This document shows positions 51,501-60,956 of a DNA stretch of 64,000 nt, in pieces; within the stretch, counting starts at the first letter, position 1, and every line of letters starts with the position of its first letter. Position numbers and translations under genes: made by a program. The stretch is from Sphingomonas sp. CCH21-G11 (lineage in GTDB: Bacteria; Pseudomonadota; Alphaproteobacteria; Sphingomonadales; Sphingomonadaceae), in contig NZ_LSHX01000033.1 of the NCBI RefSeq assembly GCF_001555965.1, forward strand, positions 124,001 through 188,000. The letters run 5' to 3'. The notes under the pieces were generated by a model that made no database searches, had not been told where the DNA came from, and worked only from the letters and a program-made list of their open reading frames with translations.

Positions 51501-53777
51501 ATGTCGAAATGGGCGGCTACGGCCCTGTTCGTGAAATCGGGGCTCGTCGCCTCTCTGTTGAGTGCGGGAATGCTGATCACCATGGATGCTGATGCCCAGA
51601 CGCCGCAGGCGAACGCAGCCGCTGCCCGTGCCGGCGACCTGACGCTGCAGCGGGTGTTCGCCAGCCCCGATCTGTCGGGAACGACGCCGCGCCAGTTGAA
51701 GCTGTCCCCGGACGGCAAGCTGTTGACGCTGCTGCGCAACCGGGCCGACGAACGCGAGCGGTTCGACCTGTGGGCGATGGATACCGCAACGGGCGAATGG
51801 CGCATGCTGGTCGACAGCCGGAAGATCGGCACCGGTGCGGAGCTGTCCGAAGCCGAGAAGATGCAGCGCGAGCGCGCGCGCATCGGCGGCACGCGGGGCA
51901 TCATCGCCTATGACTGGACGCCCGATGGATCGGCGATCCTGGTGCCGCTCGACGGCGACCTGTTTCTCGCCACGCTCGACGGGCAGGTGCGCCGCCTGAC
52001 CGAGAGCGCTGCTGGCGAGCTCAATCCCGCAATCAGCCCGGCGGGGCGCTATTTGAGCTTCGTGCGCGACCAGAATCTGTACGTCCAGCCGATCGCGGGC
52101 GGCGACGCGCGCCGCATCACCCCCGACGGCACGGGCACGGTGCATTGGGGCGAGGCAGAGTTTGTCGCGCAGGAGGAGATGGACCGTTCGGACGGCTATT
52201 GGTGGTCGCCCGACGACACCCGGATCGCAGTCCAACGCTTCGACGAAGCGACGGTCGGGATCGTCAGCCGCGCGGCCATCGGTGCCGAAGGTACGCGCGT
52301 CTATGACCAGCGTTACCCCAGGGCGGGGACGGACAACGCCCGGGTCGAACTCTATGTCATGGCGCCGGACGGATCGGGACGGGTCAAGGTCGATCTGGGC
52401 ACCGACCCCGACATCTATCTGGCGCGTGTGGACTGGACGCCTGACGGCCGCGCGCTGCTCGTCCAGCGCCAGAGCCGCGACCAGCGCACGCTCGACCTTT
52501 TGCAGGTCGATCCCGCAACCGGCGCGTCGAAGCTGCTGTTCACCGAGCGCGCGGGCGAGCGAAGCTGGATCAACCTCCACTACGCGCTGCGGCCGATGCG
52601 CGACGGGTCGCTGATCTGGTGGTCGGAGCGTGATGGCCATGGCCACCTCTATCGCTGGAAAGGCGGGCGCTGGACCCAGCTGACCAAGGGCGATTGGGAA
52701 GTCGCCGGGATCGTCGGCGTTGACGAGGCCAAGGGCCGGATCACCTTCCTCGGCAACAAGGACGGCGTGCTCGAGCGTCATCTTTACGCCGTCGACCTGG
52801 CGAAGCCGGGTGCCGTGACCCGCTTGTCCGAGCCGGGCTGGTGGCACGGTGCGACCGCGAATCGCGACGCCAGCCGGATGATCGTCACGCGCTCCAGTCC
52901 GGATCAGCCGCCGCAGGTCTATCTGGCGGATGCGACGGGCCGACGTACCAGCTGGGTCAACGAGAACAAGGTTGCGGGCGATCATCCCTACGCGCCGTTC
53001 ATGGCGAGCCACGAGCCCAAGAAGTTCGGGACGATCAAGGCCGCCGACGGCACCGTGCTGCATTGGGAGATGATCACGCCAAAGCTGGAGCCGGGCCGTA
53101 AATATCCGGTGTTCTTCCAGCATTATGGCGGCCCGCATGCCCAGACGGTCAGCCGGCAATGGGCGGGCGCGCTCCAGCAATATCTGGTCGACCGCGGCTA
53201 TATCTGGTTCCAGCTCGACAATCGCGGCGCGGCCAATCGCGGCAAGGCGTTCGAGGACCATTTGTTCCAGGCGATGGGATCGGTCGAGGTCGCCGATCAA
53301 CGCGCCGGGGCCGAATGGCTGAAGCAGCAGGCGTTCGTGGATGCCGACCGCATCGTCACCTATGGCTGGTCCTATGGCGGCTATATGACGCTCAAGATGC
53401 TGGAGGCGGACCCCGGGCTCTATGCGGCCGGCATTGCCGGTGCCCCGGTCAGCAAGTGGGAACTGTACGACACCCATTATACCGAACGCTACATGGGCGA
53501 CCCGCGCCGCGTGCCGGAGGCCTATGCGACGTCGAACACGGTGGCCGATGCGCTGAAGATCCGCGATCCGCTGCTGCTCATTCACGGCATGGCGGACGAC
53601 AATGTCGTGCTCGAGCATTCGACCGTGATGATGTCAAAGCTTCAGGGCGGGGCGGTGCCGTTCGAGCTGATGCTGTATCCCGGCCAGACGCACCGGGTCG
53701 GTGGGCCGGGGGTGAGCGAACATCTGTGGACAACCATCCTCGACTTCCTCGACAGGCGGGTCGTGAAGCCGCAATAG
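51501..53777 (+). CDS. Secreted S9 prolyl peptidase, DPP IV-like
   Basis: 758 residues. Signal peptide near the N-terminus (ATALFVKSGLVASLLSAGMLITMDADAQ). A beta-propeller region with repeated LSPDG/WTPDG-type blades follows; it contains FVAQEEMDRSDGYWWSPD, matching the Glu-Glu motif that holds the substrate N-terminus in DPP IV. The C-terminal hydrolase has GWSYGGYMTLK (Ser), GMADDNV (Asp) and QTHRVGG (His). It likely removes N-terminal dipeptides in the periplasm. The ATG at 51501 has GGAGAG seven bases before it; earlier starts are possible. Confidence 0.92.
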   Translation: MSKWAATALFVKSGLVASLLSAGMLITMDADAQTPQANAAAARAGDLTLQRVFASPDLSGTTPRQLKLSPDGKLLTLLRNRADERERFDLWAMDTATGEWRMLVDSRKIGTGAELSEAEKMQRERARIGGTRGIIAYDWTPDGSAILVPLDGDLFLATLDGQVRRLTESAAGELNPAISPAGRYLSFVRDQNLYVQPIAGGDARRITPDGTGTVHWGEAEFVAQEEMDRSDGYWWSPDDTRIAVQRFDEATVGIVSRAAIGAEGTRVYDQRYPRAGTDNARVELYVMAPDGSGRVKVDLGTDPDIYLARVDWTPDGRALLVQRQSRDQRTLDLLQVDPATGASKLLFTERAGERSWINLHYALRPMRDGSLIWWSERDGHGHLYRWKGGRWTQLTKGDWEVAGIVGVDEAKGRITFLGNKDGVLERHLYAVDLAKPGAVTRLSEPGWWHGATANRDASRMIVTRSSPDQPPQVYLADATGRRTSWVNENKVAGDHPYAPFMASHEPKKFGTIKAADGTVLHWEMITPKLEPGRKYPVFFQHYGGPHAQTVSRQWAGALQQYLVDRGYIWFQLDNRGAANRGKAFEDHLFQAMGSVEVADQRAGAEWLKQQAFVDADRIVTYGWSYGGYMTLKMLEADPGLYAAGIAGAPVSKWELYDTHYTERYMGDPRRVPEAYATSNTVADALKIRDPLLLIHGMADDNVVLEHSTVMMSKLQGGAVPFELMLYPGQTHRVGGPGVSEHLWTTILDFLDRRVVKPQ

Positions 53778-53784
53778 CGCGGGC

Positions 53785-55245
53785 ATGACGGTTCAGGTGG
53801 AAATGGGGGTCGACGTCACGGGCAAGCCGGTGGCGATAGACCTTGAGGAACTGCTTGCCACGCGATTGCTCGTCCAGGGCAATTCGGGGTCGGGCAAGTC
53901 GCACCTGCTCCGCCGCCTGCTCGAACGCAGCGCGGGCCGCGTGCAGCAAGTGGTGATCGACCCCGAGGGCGATTTCGTCACGCTGTCGGACGCCTATGGT
54001 CATGTCGTGATCGAGACGGGCGACTATTCGGAGCGTGAGGTTGCCCGCTTTGCCACCCGCATCCGCGAGCATCGCGCGTCGGTGGTGCTCAGCCTTGAGG
54101 GGCTGGAGGCGGAGGGGCAGATGAAATGCGCCGCAGCGTTCCTCAACGCGCTATTCGATGCGCCGCGCGAGCATTGGTATCCGGCACTGGTCGTAGTCGA
54201 CGAGGCGCAATTGTTCGCGCCCGCCGGTGGCGGCGAAGTGGCCGAGGACGTGCGGCGCGCGTCGCTGTCGGCGATGACCAACCTGATGTGCCGGGGGCGC
54301 AAGCGTGGCCTTGCCGGCGTGATCGCGACGCAGCGGCTGGCCAAGCTGGCGAAGAATGTCGCGGCGGAGGCGTCCAACTTCCTGATGGGTCGGACCTTCC
54401 TGGACATCGACATGGCGCGCGCCACCGACCTGCTGGGCATGGAGCGGCGGCAGGCCGAGGCAATCCGCGATCTGGCGCGCGGCACCTTCCTGGCGCTCGG
54501 GCCGGCGGTGTCGCGGCGTCCCGTCGCGGTCACGATCGGCGCGGTGGAGACGTCCGCGCGCAGCGGCAGCCCCAAGCTGATGCCGCTGCCCGAAGTACCG
54601 AGCGGCGACCTGAAGGAGCTGCTGCTCGATGCGACCGACGACCTGCCGCTGTTTACGCCGCCGCCAGCACCGGCACCGGTGCCTGTCGAACGCGTCATCG
54701 CCGACATCGCCGCGCCCGTGGCGACGCCCCGCGATGTTGCGGTCGATCGGCCTGGATTGAGCGCGACCGAGGCGGAAGCGGTCGTCGCGCAGGTGCTGCG
54801 CGCCATCGTCGATGAGGCGGGATCATCGACCCGGTCGGCGGCGGTGCTTTTCCAGGATTTCCAGGTCCGATGCCGGATGCTGGGGCTGGCTCAGCCCCCG
54901 CTCGACCTCGCCCAATTCGCCCGCCGGCTGTCGGCGGCGCGTGCGGGGATTGTCGAGGGCATCGACGGCGACTGGGCTCCCGCCTTCGATGCGGCGCGCG
55001 AGCTGCCCGACGATATGCTCGGCCCGTTCCTGCTCGTCGCCCGCGCGGCCCGAGACGGGGAGCCGTGCCCGACTGATGCCGATATCGCGCATGTCTATGG
55101 CACCAGCTCGCTCGGCCGTGTCAAACGGCTGATCGCCTATATCGAGGGGCGCGAGCTGTTCGTGTGCCGCACCGACCTGTCGGGCAAGCGATCGATTGCG
55201 ATCCCGCGCCTCGGCTGGACGACGCGGCCCGCCGACGCGGCCTGA
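53785..55245 (+). CDS. HerA/DUF87-type ATPase with long C-terminal extension
   Basis: 486 residues. The N-terminal half is a FtsK-HerA superfamily ATPase: Walker A GNSGSGKSHLLRR near residue 32, Walker B ALVVVDEAQLFAP, and ATQRLAKLAKNVAAEASNFLMGRT. The C-terminal half (from about 300) is a Pro/Val linker and a helical region (FQDFQVRCRMLGLAQPPLDLAQFARRLSAARAG...YGTSSLGRVKRLIAYIEGRELF) that could be a winged-helix-like domain. Likely DNA-associated; the partner nuclease NurA is not adjacent. It begins seven bases after the peptidase gene. Confidence 0.85.
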   Translation: MTVQVEMGVDVTGKPVAIDLEELLATRLLVQGNSGSGKSHLLRRLLERSAGRVQQVVIDPEGDFVTLSDAYGHVVIETGDYSEREVARFATRIREHRASVVLSLEGLEAEGQMKCAAAFLNALFDAPREHWYPALVVVDEAQLFAPAGGGEVAEDVRRASLSAMTNLMCRGRKRGLAGVIATQRLAKLAKNVAAEASNFLMGRTFLDIDMARATDLLGMERRQAEAIRDLARGTFLALGPAVSRRPVAVTIGAVETSARSGSPKLMPLPEVPSGDLKELLLDATDDLPLFTPPPAPAPVPVERVIADIAAPVATPRDVAVDRPGLSATEAEAVVAQVLRAIVDEAGSSTRSAAVLFQDFQVRCRMLGLAQPPLDLAQFARRLSAARAGIVEGIDGDWAPAFDAARELPDDMLGPFLLVARAARDGEPCPTDADIAHVYGTSSLGRVKRLIAYIEGRELFVCRTDLSGKRSIAIPRLGWTTRPADAA

Positions 55246-55251
55246 CGTTGC

Positions 55252-56166
55252 TCAATAGATGTCCCGGTGCGCACGGCGGTATCGGCCGGGCGATACGCCG
55301 ATTTCGCGCCGGAACGCGGTCGTGAAGTGCGAGACATTGGCGAACCCGCAGGATTGGGCAACCGCTTCGAGCGGTGTCGCCGTCTCGCTCAACAGGCGCG
55401 CGGCGCGCGTCAGCCGTTGCCAGGCGACATAGTGATAGGGCGAATAGCCGGTGGCGAGCTTGAACATCCGGCAGAAATAATAGGGCGAAAGCCCTGCCAC
55501 GTCGGCCAGTTCGTTGAGGGTGAGCGGCCGGGCGAGGTACGCGTCGATATACTCACGAACCCGGCGCAACGCCGCCGGCGCGATGTAGAGGCGGTCCGGC
55601 TGTCCGCGGCGGACGCGCGGCTGTCGGGTCACCATGTGGACCAGCGACGCCAGCAGGCGGTCGAGCGCAAGGTCCGAGGCGAAGCCGGGGGCTGCGATCT
55701 CGCGGGTGAGCATCCGGAACAGATCGGCGGCACGATCGTCGGGCTCGCACAGCACCGGCTCGGCAAGGCGGTCGGCTGCTCCTGCGGTTGCGGCGAGCAG
55801 ATGGTCGGGCACGTAAAGCCCGACGCAGCTGTGCTCGGCCGGAAACTCCAGTTCAAGCGGCAGGCCGGCCGGGATAAAGCTGAACTGGTTTCGACGGAAC
55901 GGCTTGCGGTAGCGTTGTCCGTCGATGGTCGCTGCACAGGTGCCGACGGCGCCGAGATCGAGCGTCAAGGTGGCGATGTCCAGCTTGTGGCTGGCCGCAT
56001 GGCAGGTGCCCGAGCCGTGCAGCCCGAAATGGCGGATCGCCGAAATGCCGCTGCGCTCGTGAAAGATCAGATCGGCGACGGGCGGTGCGGAAAAACCCAC
56101 CGCGTCGTAGCCCGCCGCTCCGGTGCGGCCATGATGCCGTGTGGAGGCCTCCGCTCCTGCGTGCAT
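55252..56166 (-). CDS. AraC family transcriptional regulator
   Basis: 304 residues. The C-terminal AraC DNA-binding domain has both helix-turn-helix units: LTLNELADVAGLSPYYFCRMFKLATGYSPYHYVAWQRL and TPLEAVAQSCGFANVSHFTTAFRREIGVSPGRYRR. The N-terminal part is a cupin-like effector region with RRNQFSFIPAGLPLELEFP. Effector and targets unknown. ATG behind GGGGGAAG. Convergent with the HerA-like gene (6-base gap), divergent from asd, with an inverted repeat in between. Confidence 0.92.
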   Translation of the reverse strand: MHAGAEASTRHHGRTGAAGYDAVGFSAPPVADLIFHERSGISAIRHFGLHGSGTCHAASHKLDIATLTLDLGAVGTCAATIDGQRYRKPFRRNQFSFIPAGLPLELEFPAEHSCVGLYVPDHLLAATAGAADRLAEPVLCEPDDRAADLFRMLTREIAAPGFASDLALDRLLASLVHMVTRQPRVRRGQPDRLYIAPAALRRVREYIDAYLARPLTLNELADVAGLSPYYFCRMFKLATGYSPYHYVAWQRLTRAARLLSETATPLEAVAQSCGFANVSHFTTAFRREIGVSPGRYRRAHRDIY

Positions 56167-56204
56167 GTCTTCCCCCGGTGCTCGTATCGCCGCACCGGAT
56201 TCAG

Positions 56205-56220
56205 CGTAGCATACGCTACG
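56205..56220. promoter_or_regulatory. Inverted repeat CGTAGC-ATAC-GCTACG between araC-type gene and asd
   Basis: Perfect six-base arms with a four-base spacer, about 40 bases upstream of the AraC-type gene and 180 upstream of asd. A candidate operator for autoregulation. Short inverted repeats occur by chance, so this is tentative. Confidence 0.4.
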
Positions 56221-56399
56221 AAATCAAAACAGCAATTCGCGTGAAATTCGGCGCCCATTTGACAAGAAGCGCAATATCCGAAAAACGCGATCCCGGCGTG
56301 AAGGTAGCTGACGCACCTTTCAATCTGGCGCCGGATGCGTAAATGACGGCGCGGGCGGTCATGCGGCCGATCGATCATACAGAACGGGACACAAGCTTC

Positions 56400-57428
56400 A
56401 TGGGTTACCGCATCGTCGTGGCGGGTGCGACCGGCAATGTCGGACGCGAAATGCTCAATATCCTGGCGGAACGGGAGTTTCCCGTCGACGAGCTTGCGGT
56501 GGTGGCCTCGTCACGCTCGACCGGCGACATGGTCGACTATGGCGAAACGGGCAAGCAGTACCGCGTCCAGAATATCGACCATTTCGATCCGGCCGGTTGG
56601 GACATGGCATTGTTCGCGATCGGCAGCGAGGCGACGAAAGTCCACGCGCCGCGTTTTGCCGAGGCCGGCTGCACCGTGATCGACAATTCGTCGCTCTATC
56701 GCATGGACCCCGACGTGCCGCTGATCGTGCCCGAGGTGAACCCGGAGGCAATCGACGGCTACACCGCGCGCAACATCATCGCGAACCCCAATTGCTCGAC
56801 CGCGCAGATGGTCGTGGCGCTGAAGCCGCTGCACGACGCCGCGCGGATCAAGCGGGTCGTGGTGGCGACCTATCAATCGGTGTCCGGCGCGGGCAAGGCG
56901 GGGATGGACGAGCTGTTCGAGCAGTCGCGCAACATCTTTGTCGGCGACCAGGCCGAGCCCAAGAAGTTCACCAAGCAGATCGCGTTCAACGTGATTCCGC
57001 ACATCGACAGCTTCCTCGACGATGGATCGACCAAGGAAGAATGGAAGATGGTGGTCGAGACCAAGAAGATCCTCGATCCGCGGATCAAGGTGACCGCGAC
57101 CTGCGTGCGCGTGCCGGTGTTCGTCGGCCATTCCGAAGCGATCAACGTCGAGTTCGAGGACGAGCTGTCGGCCGAACAGGCGCAGCGGATTCTTCGGGAG
57201 GCGCCCGGCGTCATGCTGGTCGACAAGCGCGAGGACGGCGGCTACGTGACCCCGATCGAATGCGTCGGCGAATATGCGACCTATGTCAGCCGCGTGCGCG
57301 AGGATCCGACCGTCGACAGCGGCCTTTCGCTGTGGTGCGTCAGCGACAATCTGCGCAAGGGCGCGGCGTTGAACGCCGTCCAGATCGCCGAGCTGCTCGG
57401 GCGCAGGCATCTCAAAAAGGCGGCTTGA
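56400..57428 (+). CDS. asd: Aspartate-semialdehyde dehydrogenase
   Basis: 342 residues. Reduces aspartyl phosphate to the semialdehyde leading to Lys, Thr, Met and diaminopimelate. The NADP motif is VAGATGNVGREML; catalytic Cys is in NPNCSTAQMVVALKPL; then YQSVSGAGKAGMDEL and the substrate-binding RVPVFVGHSEAINVEFE with the catalytic His. The ATG at 56400 matches the conserved N-terminus. Separate transcription from the AraC gene side. Confidence 0.96.
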   Translation: MGYRIVVAGATGNVGREMLNILAEREFPVDELAVVASSRSTGDMVDYGETGKQYRVQNIDHFDPAGWDMALFAIGSEATKVHAPRFAEAGCTVIDNSSLYRMDPDVPLIVPEVNPEAIDGYTARNIIANPNCSTAQMVVALKPLHDAARIKRVVVATYQSVSGAGKAGMDELFEQSRNIFVGDQAEPKKFTKQIAFNVIPHIDSFLDDGSTKEEWKMVVETKKILDPRIKVTATCVRVPVFVGHSEAINVEFEDELSAEQAQRILREAPGVMLVDKREDGGYVTPIECVGEYATYVSRVREDPTVDSGLSLWCVSDNLRKGAALNAVQIAELLGRRHLKKAA

Positions 57429-57578
57429 GCGGCTGCGAGCAAGGTGACATCATCCGTGGATGTCACCGCACCGCATCCAGATCGTTTCGCCGCCGGCGAT
57501 CACGGTTTTGCGTGGCTGGACCGTTGGCGGTCACTGTTGCCGGGTGGCGGGGAGGATGTCGTCGAGGATCGTGACCGC

Positions 57579-58226
57579 ATGACCTTTCATGCCGACCTCT
57601 ACTGGTCGTTTCGCAGCCCCTACAGCTATCTCGCCACCGCGCGCTATCGGCGGCTGGTAGAGAAATACGACCTCGAGATCGCGCTACGCCCGGTCTATCC
57701 GCTGGCGATCCGCCAGCCCGACTTTTTCGAGCGCAATCACCCAAACTGGCTGCGCTACACGCTGATCGACGTGGTGCGCGTCGCGCAGTTCCACGGCATT
57801 CCATTCGGGCCGCCGCGCCCCGATCCGGTCGTCCAGAACATGGCGACCAAGCGCGTCGCGGAGGAGCAGCCGCACATCTTCCGCCTCGTCCGCCTGGGTC
57901 AGGCAGCTGCGCGGCGGGGACGCGGGCTCGACTTTGCCGATGAGGTCGGGCGTATCGTGTGGGGTGGCGTCGATGGCTGGAATACCGGCGATCACCTGGC
58001 CGGGGCGGCGGCGCGCGCAGGTCTCGACCTTGCCGAACTCGAGCGCGAGGTCGCATCCGAGGTCGACCAGCTGGAGGCCGAGATTGCGGGCAACCAGACC
58101 GCGCTGGAGGCGGCGGGCCATTGGGGCGTCCCGACGCTGGTGTTCAACGGAGAGCCGTTTTTCGGCCAGGATCGCATCGATCTGGCGCTGTGGCGGATGC
58201 AGACCGCCGGCCTGATCGGGCGCTGA
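57579..58226 (+). CDS. 2-hydroxychromene-2-carboxylate isomerase family (DsbA/kappa-GST fold)
   Basis: 215 residues. The N-terminus MTFHADLYWSFRSPYSYLATARYRRL has the FRSPYSYL motif whose Ser replaces the active cysteine of DsbA in this family; the C-terminus has GHWGVPTLVFNGEPFFGQDRIDLALW. Members are glutathione-dependent isomerases in aromatic degradation, but many are of unknown substrate. The ATG at 57579 opens the conserved region; a longer frame begins at 57444. An alpha/beta hydrolase gene follows 11 bases later. Confidence 0.87.
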   Translation: MTFHADLYWSFRSPYSYLATARYRRLVEKYDLEIALRPVYPLAIRQPDFFERNHPNWLRYTLIDVVRVAQFHGIPFGPPRPDPVVQNMATKRVAEEQPHIFRLVRLGQAAARRGRGLDFADEVGRIVWGGVDGWNTGDHLAGAAARAGLDLAELEREVASEVDQLEAEIAGNQTALEAAGHWGVPTLVFNGEPFFGQDRIDLALWRMQTAGLIGR

Positions 58227-58237
58227 GGCAAGGCGGC

Positions 58238-58993
58238 ATGGCAGCGACGACCAGTAACCGTTTTGCGGGTTTCGACAGCGCCGACCTTGGCTGGACCGAG
58301 CTGGGGCAGGGGCGTCCGGTCGTCCTGATCCATGGCTATTTCTCCGACGCCGCGACCAACTGGATCAAATACGGCCACGCCGAAGCGATTGCGTCGCGGG
58401 GATTCCGCGTCATCATGCCCGACCTGCGTGCGCATGGCATCAGCGCGCGGCCGCACGATCCGGCCGCCTATCCGCCCGATGCGCTGGCGATGGATGGCGA
58501 GGCGCTGATCGCGGCGCTCGGGCTCAGTGATTATGACCTCGGCGGCTATTCGCTCGGCGCACGCACCGTCATCCGGATGATGGCGCGCGGGGCGTCGCCG
58601 CGCCGCGTCGTCCTGTCGGGCATGGGGCTTGCGGGTGTCGTCGATACCGGCGCGCGTGCGGGTCATTTCCGCCGCGTGCTCACCGGGCTGGGCAGCTTCG
58701 CGCGAGGCTCGCCGGAATGGATGGCGGAGGCGTTCCTGAAGACCACCGGCGGCGACCCCGTGGCGCTGCTGCGCATCCTCGACACCTTTGTCGATACCGA
58801 GCCGGCGGCGCTGGCGCGGATCGTCCAGCCGGCGCTGGTCGTCTCCGGCGTCGACGATGCCGACAATGGCAGCCATGCCGAACTTGCCGCCGCGCTGCCG
58901 AACGCAACGCTGGTCGAGGTGCCGGGCAATCACATGAGCGCGGTGACGCGGCCCGAACTGGGCGCGGCGATCGCCGACTTTCTCGCCGCTTGA
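58238..58993 (+). CDS. Alpha/beta hydrolase
   Basis: 251 residues, no signal peptide. The oxyanion region VVLIHGYFSDAATNW, nucleophile elbow GGYSLGARTV (Ser), Asp in VVSGVDDADNG and His in VPGNHMSAV form the expected triad. Similar to soluble esterases and haloperoxidase-type hydrolases; substrate unknown. Starts 11 bases after the isomerase-like gene, so the two are probably an operon. Confidence 0.9.
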   Translation: MAATTSNRFAGFDSADLGWTELGQGRPVVLIHGYFSDAATNWIKYGHAEAIASRGFRVIMPDLRAHGISARPHDPAAYPPDALAMDGEALIAALGLSDYDLGGYSLGARTVIRMMARGASPRRVVLSGMGLAGVVDTGARAGHFRRVLTGLGSFARGSPEWMAEAFLKTTGGDPVALLRILDTFVDTEPAALARIVQPALVVSGVDDADNGSHAELAAALPNATLVEVPGNHMSAVTRPELGAAIADFLAA

Positions 58994-59051
58994 CCGCGGG
59001 GCGGTCGATCCGCCAGTCTTTGACGCATCAAATCATTTGTCGGGAATTTCA

Positions 59052-60860
59052 ATGCTCCGCACCGGTATCTCCGCGCTCGCCCTGTCGACCATGCTCGCGC
59101 CGGCCGCTTTTGCCCAGTCCGCGCCGAACGCCGCGGCCGCCGATGCCTTCGTCGCCAAGGTCGAGGCCGACCTGTACGAATTCAACCAGACCGCGGCCAA
59201 GGTCGCGTGGATCAACGCGACCTATATCACCGACGATACCGACGCGCTTGTCGGGCAGGTCTCGGCGGAGGGCACGCAGAAGTCGGTCGATTATGCGATC
59301 GAGTCCGCCAAGTTCGCCAGGGCGACCGCGCTGTCGCCCGACACGCTGCGCAAGCTCAATTTCATGCGCAGCGGCCTGACGCTCCCCGCGCCGACCCGCG
59401 AAGGCGCGGCGGCGACACTGGCGACGATCTCGACGCGGATGTCGTCGACCTATGGCAAGGGCAAGGGGACGCTGAATGGCCAGCCGATCAGCGGCAGCGA
59501 CATCGAAGCCGCGATGGGCACCGAGCGCGATCCCGATCGTCTGAAGGAAATGTGGGTCAGCTGGCACGACAATGTCGGCGCGCCGATCCGCCAGGATTAT
59601 GCCCGTACCATCGGCATCAGCAACGAGGGCGCGCGCGAGCTGGGCTTCAAGGACGTCGGCACGATGTGGCGGTCGAACTATGACATGCCGCCCGAGGAAT
59701 TCGCCAAGCTGACCGACAAATTGTGGAACGAGGTGAAGCCGCTCTACCAGTCGCTGCACACCTATGTCCGCTGGAAGCTCAACGAGAAATATGGCGACGC
59801 GGTCCAGCCCAGGACCGGCCCGATCCGTGCCGACCTGCTCGGCAATATGTGGGCGCAGGAATGGGGCAACATCTACGAGCTGGTCGCGCCGCCGGGGGCG
59901 GGCGATGTCGGCTACGACGTCACCGAGCTGCTGACCGCCAAGGGCTATGACCCGATCAAGATGGTGAAGGTGGGCGAGGGCTTCTATTCGTCGCTGGGTT
60001 TCGATCCGCTGCCGGAAACCTTCTGGACGCGGTCGCAATTCGTGAAGCCGCAGGACCGCGAGGTTCAGTGCCATGCCTCGGCGTGGGACCTGGACGACAA
60101 GGACGACATCCGCATCAAGATGTGCATCAAGGTGAACGCCGACGATTTCGTCGTCATTCATCACGAGCTCGGCCATAACTATTATCAGCGCGCCTATAAG
60201 GGCCAGTCGCTGCTCTATCGCGATGGCGCGAATGACGGCTTCCACGAAGCGATCGGCGATTTCGTCGCGCTGTCGATCACCCCCGATTATCTGGTCAGCA
60301 TCGGGCTGCTCGACCAGGCCAAGGTGCCAAGCGCGGACAAGGATATCGGCCTGCTGCTGCGCCAGGCGATGGACAAGGTCGCGTTCCTCCCGTTCGGGCT
60401 GCTGATCGACAAATGGCGCTGGGGCGTGTTCGCGGGACAGATCCCGGCAACCGGCTATCAGGGCGCGTGGGATGCGCTGCGCCTGCAATATCAGGGCGTC
60501 GCCCCGCCGGTCGCGCGCGACGAGACGCGGTTCGACGCGGGTGCGAAATATCACATTCCGGCGCACGTGCCCTATACCCGCTACTTCCTGGCGCGCCTCC
60601 TCCAGTTCCAGTTCTACAAGGCGGCGTGCGACCAGGCGGGCTGGCAGGGCCCGCTCCACCGCTGTTCCTTCTATGGCAACAAGGAAGTCGGCGCGAAGCT
60701 GAACGCGATGCTGGAACTCGGCAAGTCGAAGCCCTGGCCGGACGCGCTCGAGGCGTTCACCGGGAGCCGGGAAATGTCGGGCAAGGCGATGGTCGAGTAT
60801 TTCGCGCCGCTGAAGGCGTGGCTGGACGAGCAGAACAAGGGGAAGCCGACCGGGTGGTAA
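59052..60860 (+). CDS. Secreted M2-family peptidyl-dipeptidase (ACE-like)
   Basis: 602 residues. Signal peptide MLRTGISALALSTMLAPAAFA. The body matches bacterial homologues of angiotensin-converting enzyme: the zinc motif is VIHHELGHNYYQ (HExxH) with the third ligand Glu in DGFHEAIGDFVALS; LGNMWAQEWGNIY and HIPAHVPYTRYFLARLLQFQFYKAAC are also typical. It would release C-terminal dipeptides from periplasmic peptides. ATG at 59052 (a TTG five codons upstream is possible). Confidence 0.94.
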   Translation: MLRTGISALALSTMLAPAAFAQSAPNAAAADAFVAKVEADLYEFNQTAAKVAWINATYITDDTDALVGQVSAEGTQKSVDYAIESAKFARATALSPDTLRKLNFMRSGLTLPAPTREGAAATLATISTRMSSTYGKGKGTLNGQPISGSDIEAAMGTERDPDRLKEMWVSWHDNVGAPIRQDYARTIGISNEGARELGFKDVGTMWRSNYDMPPEEFAKLTDKLWNEVKPLYQSLHTYVRWKLNEKYGDAVQPRTGPIRADLLGNMWAQEWGNIYELVAPPGAGDVGYDVTELLTAKGYDPIKMVKVGEGFYSSLGFDPLPETFWTRSQFVKPQDREVQCHASAWDLDDKDDIRIKMCIKVNADDFVVIHHELGHNYYQRAYKGQSLLYRDGANDGFHEAIGDFVALSITPDYLVSIGLLDQAKVPSADKDIGLLLRQAMDKVAFLPFGLLIDKWRWGVFAGQIPATGYQGAWDALRLQYQGVAPPVARDETRFDAGAKYHIPAHVPYTRYFLARLLQFQFYKAACDQAGWQGPLHRCSFYGNKEVGAKLNAMLELGKSKPWPDALEAFTGSREMSGKAMVEYFAPLKAWLDEQNKGKPTGW

Positions 60861-60865
60861 GGTCC

Positions 60866-60943
60866 GTCGCCCCGGCGTAGGCCGGGGCCGGTGGCTAATA
60901 GTGTGCTCCGATGGTGAGCGGCCCCGGCCTGCGCCGGGGCGAC
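60866..60943. repeat. Inverted repeat (GTCGCCCCGGCGTAGGCC...GGCCTGCGCCGGGGCGAC)
   Basis: Arms of about 26 bases, each itself a hairpin of CCCCGGC/GCCGGGG, separated by a short AT-richer centre. Starts six bases after the M2 peptidase stop. Same general design as the repeats at 4931-5000 and 48438-48518. Confidence 0.85.
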
Positions 60944-60956
60944 GCATGTTCCGTGG

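Noticed and set aside
51483..53618. 711-codon open frame opposite the S9 peptidase gene
   Set aside because: No domain or start signal; the plus-strand frame has a signal peptide and full catalytic triad.
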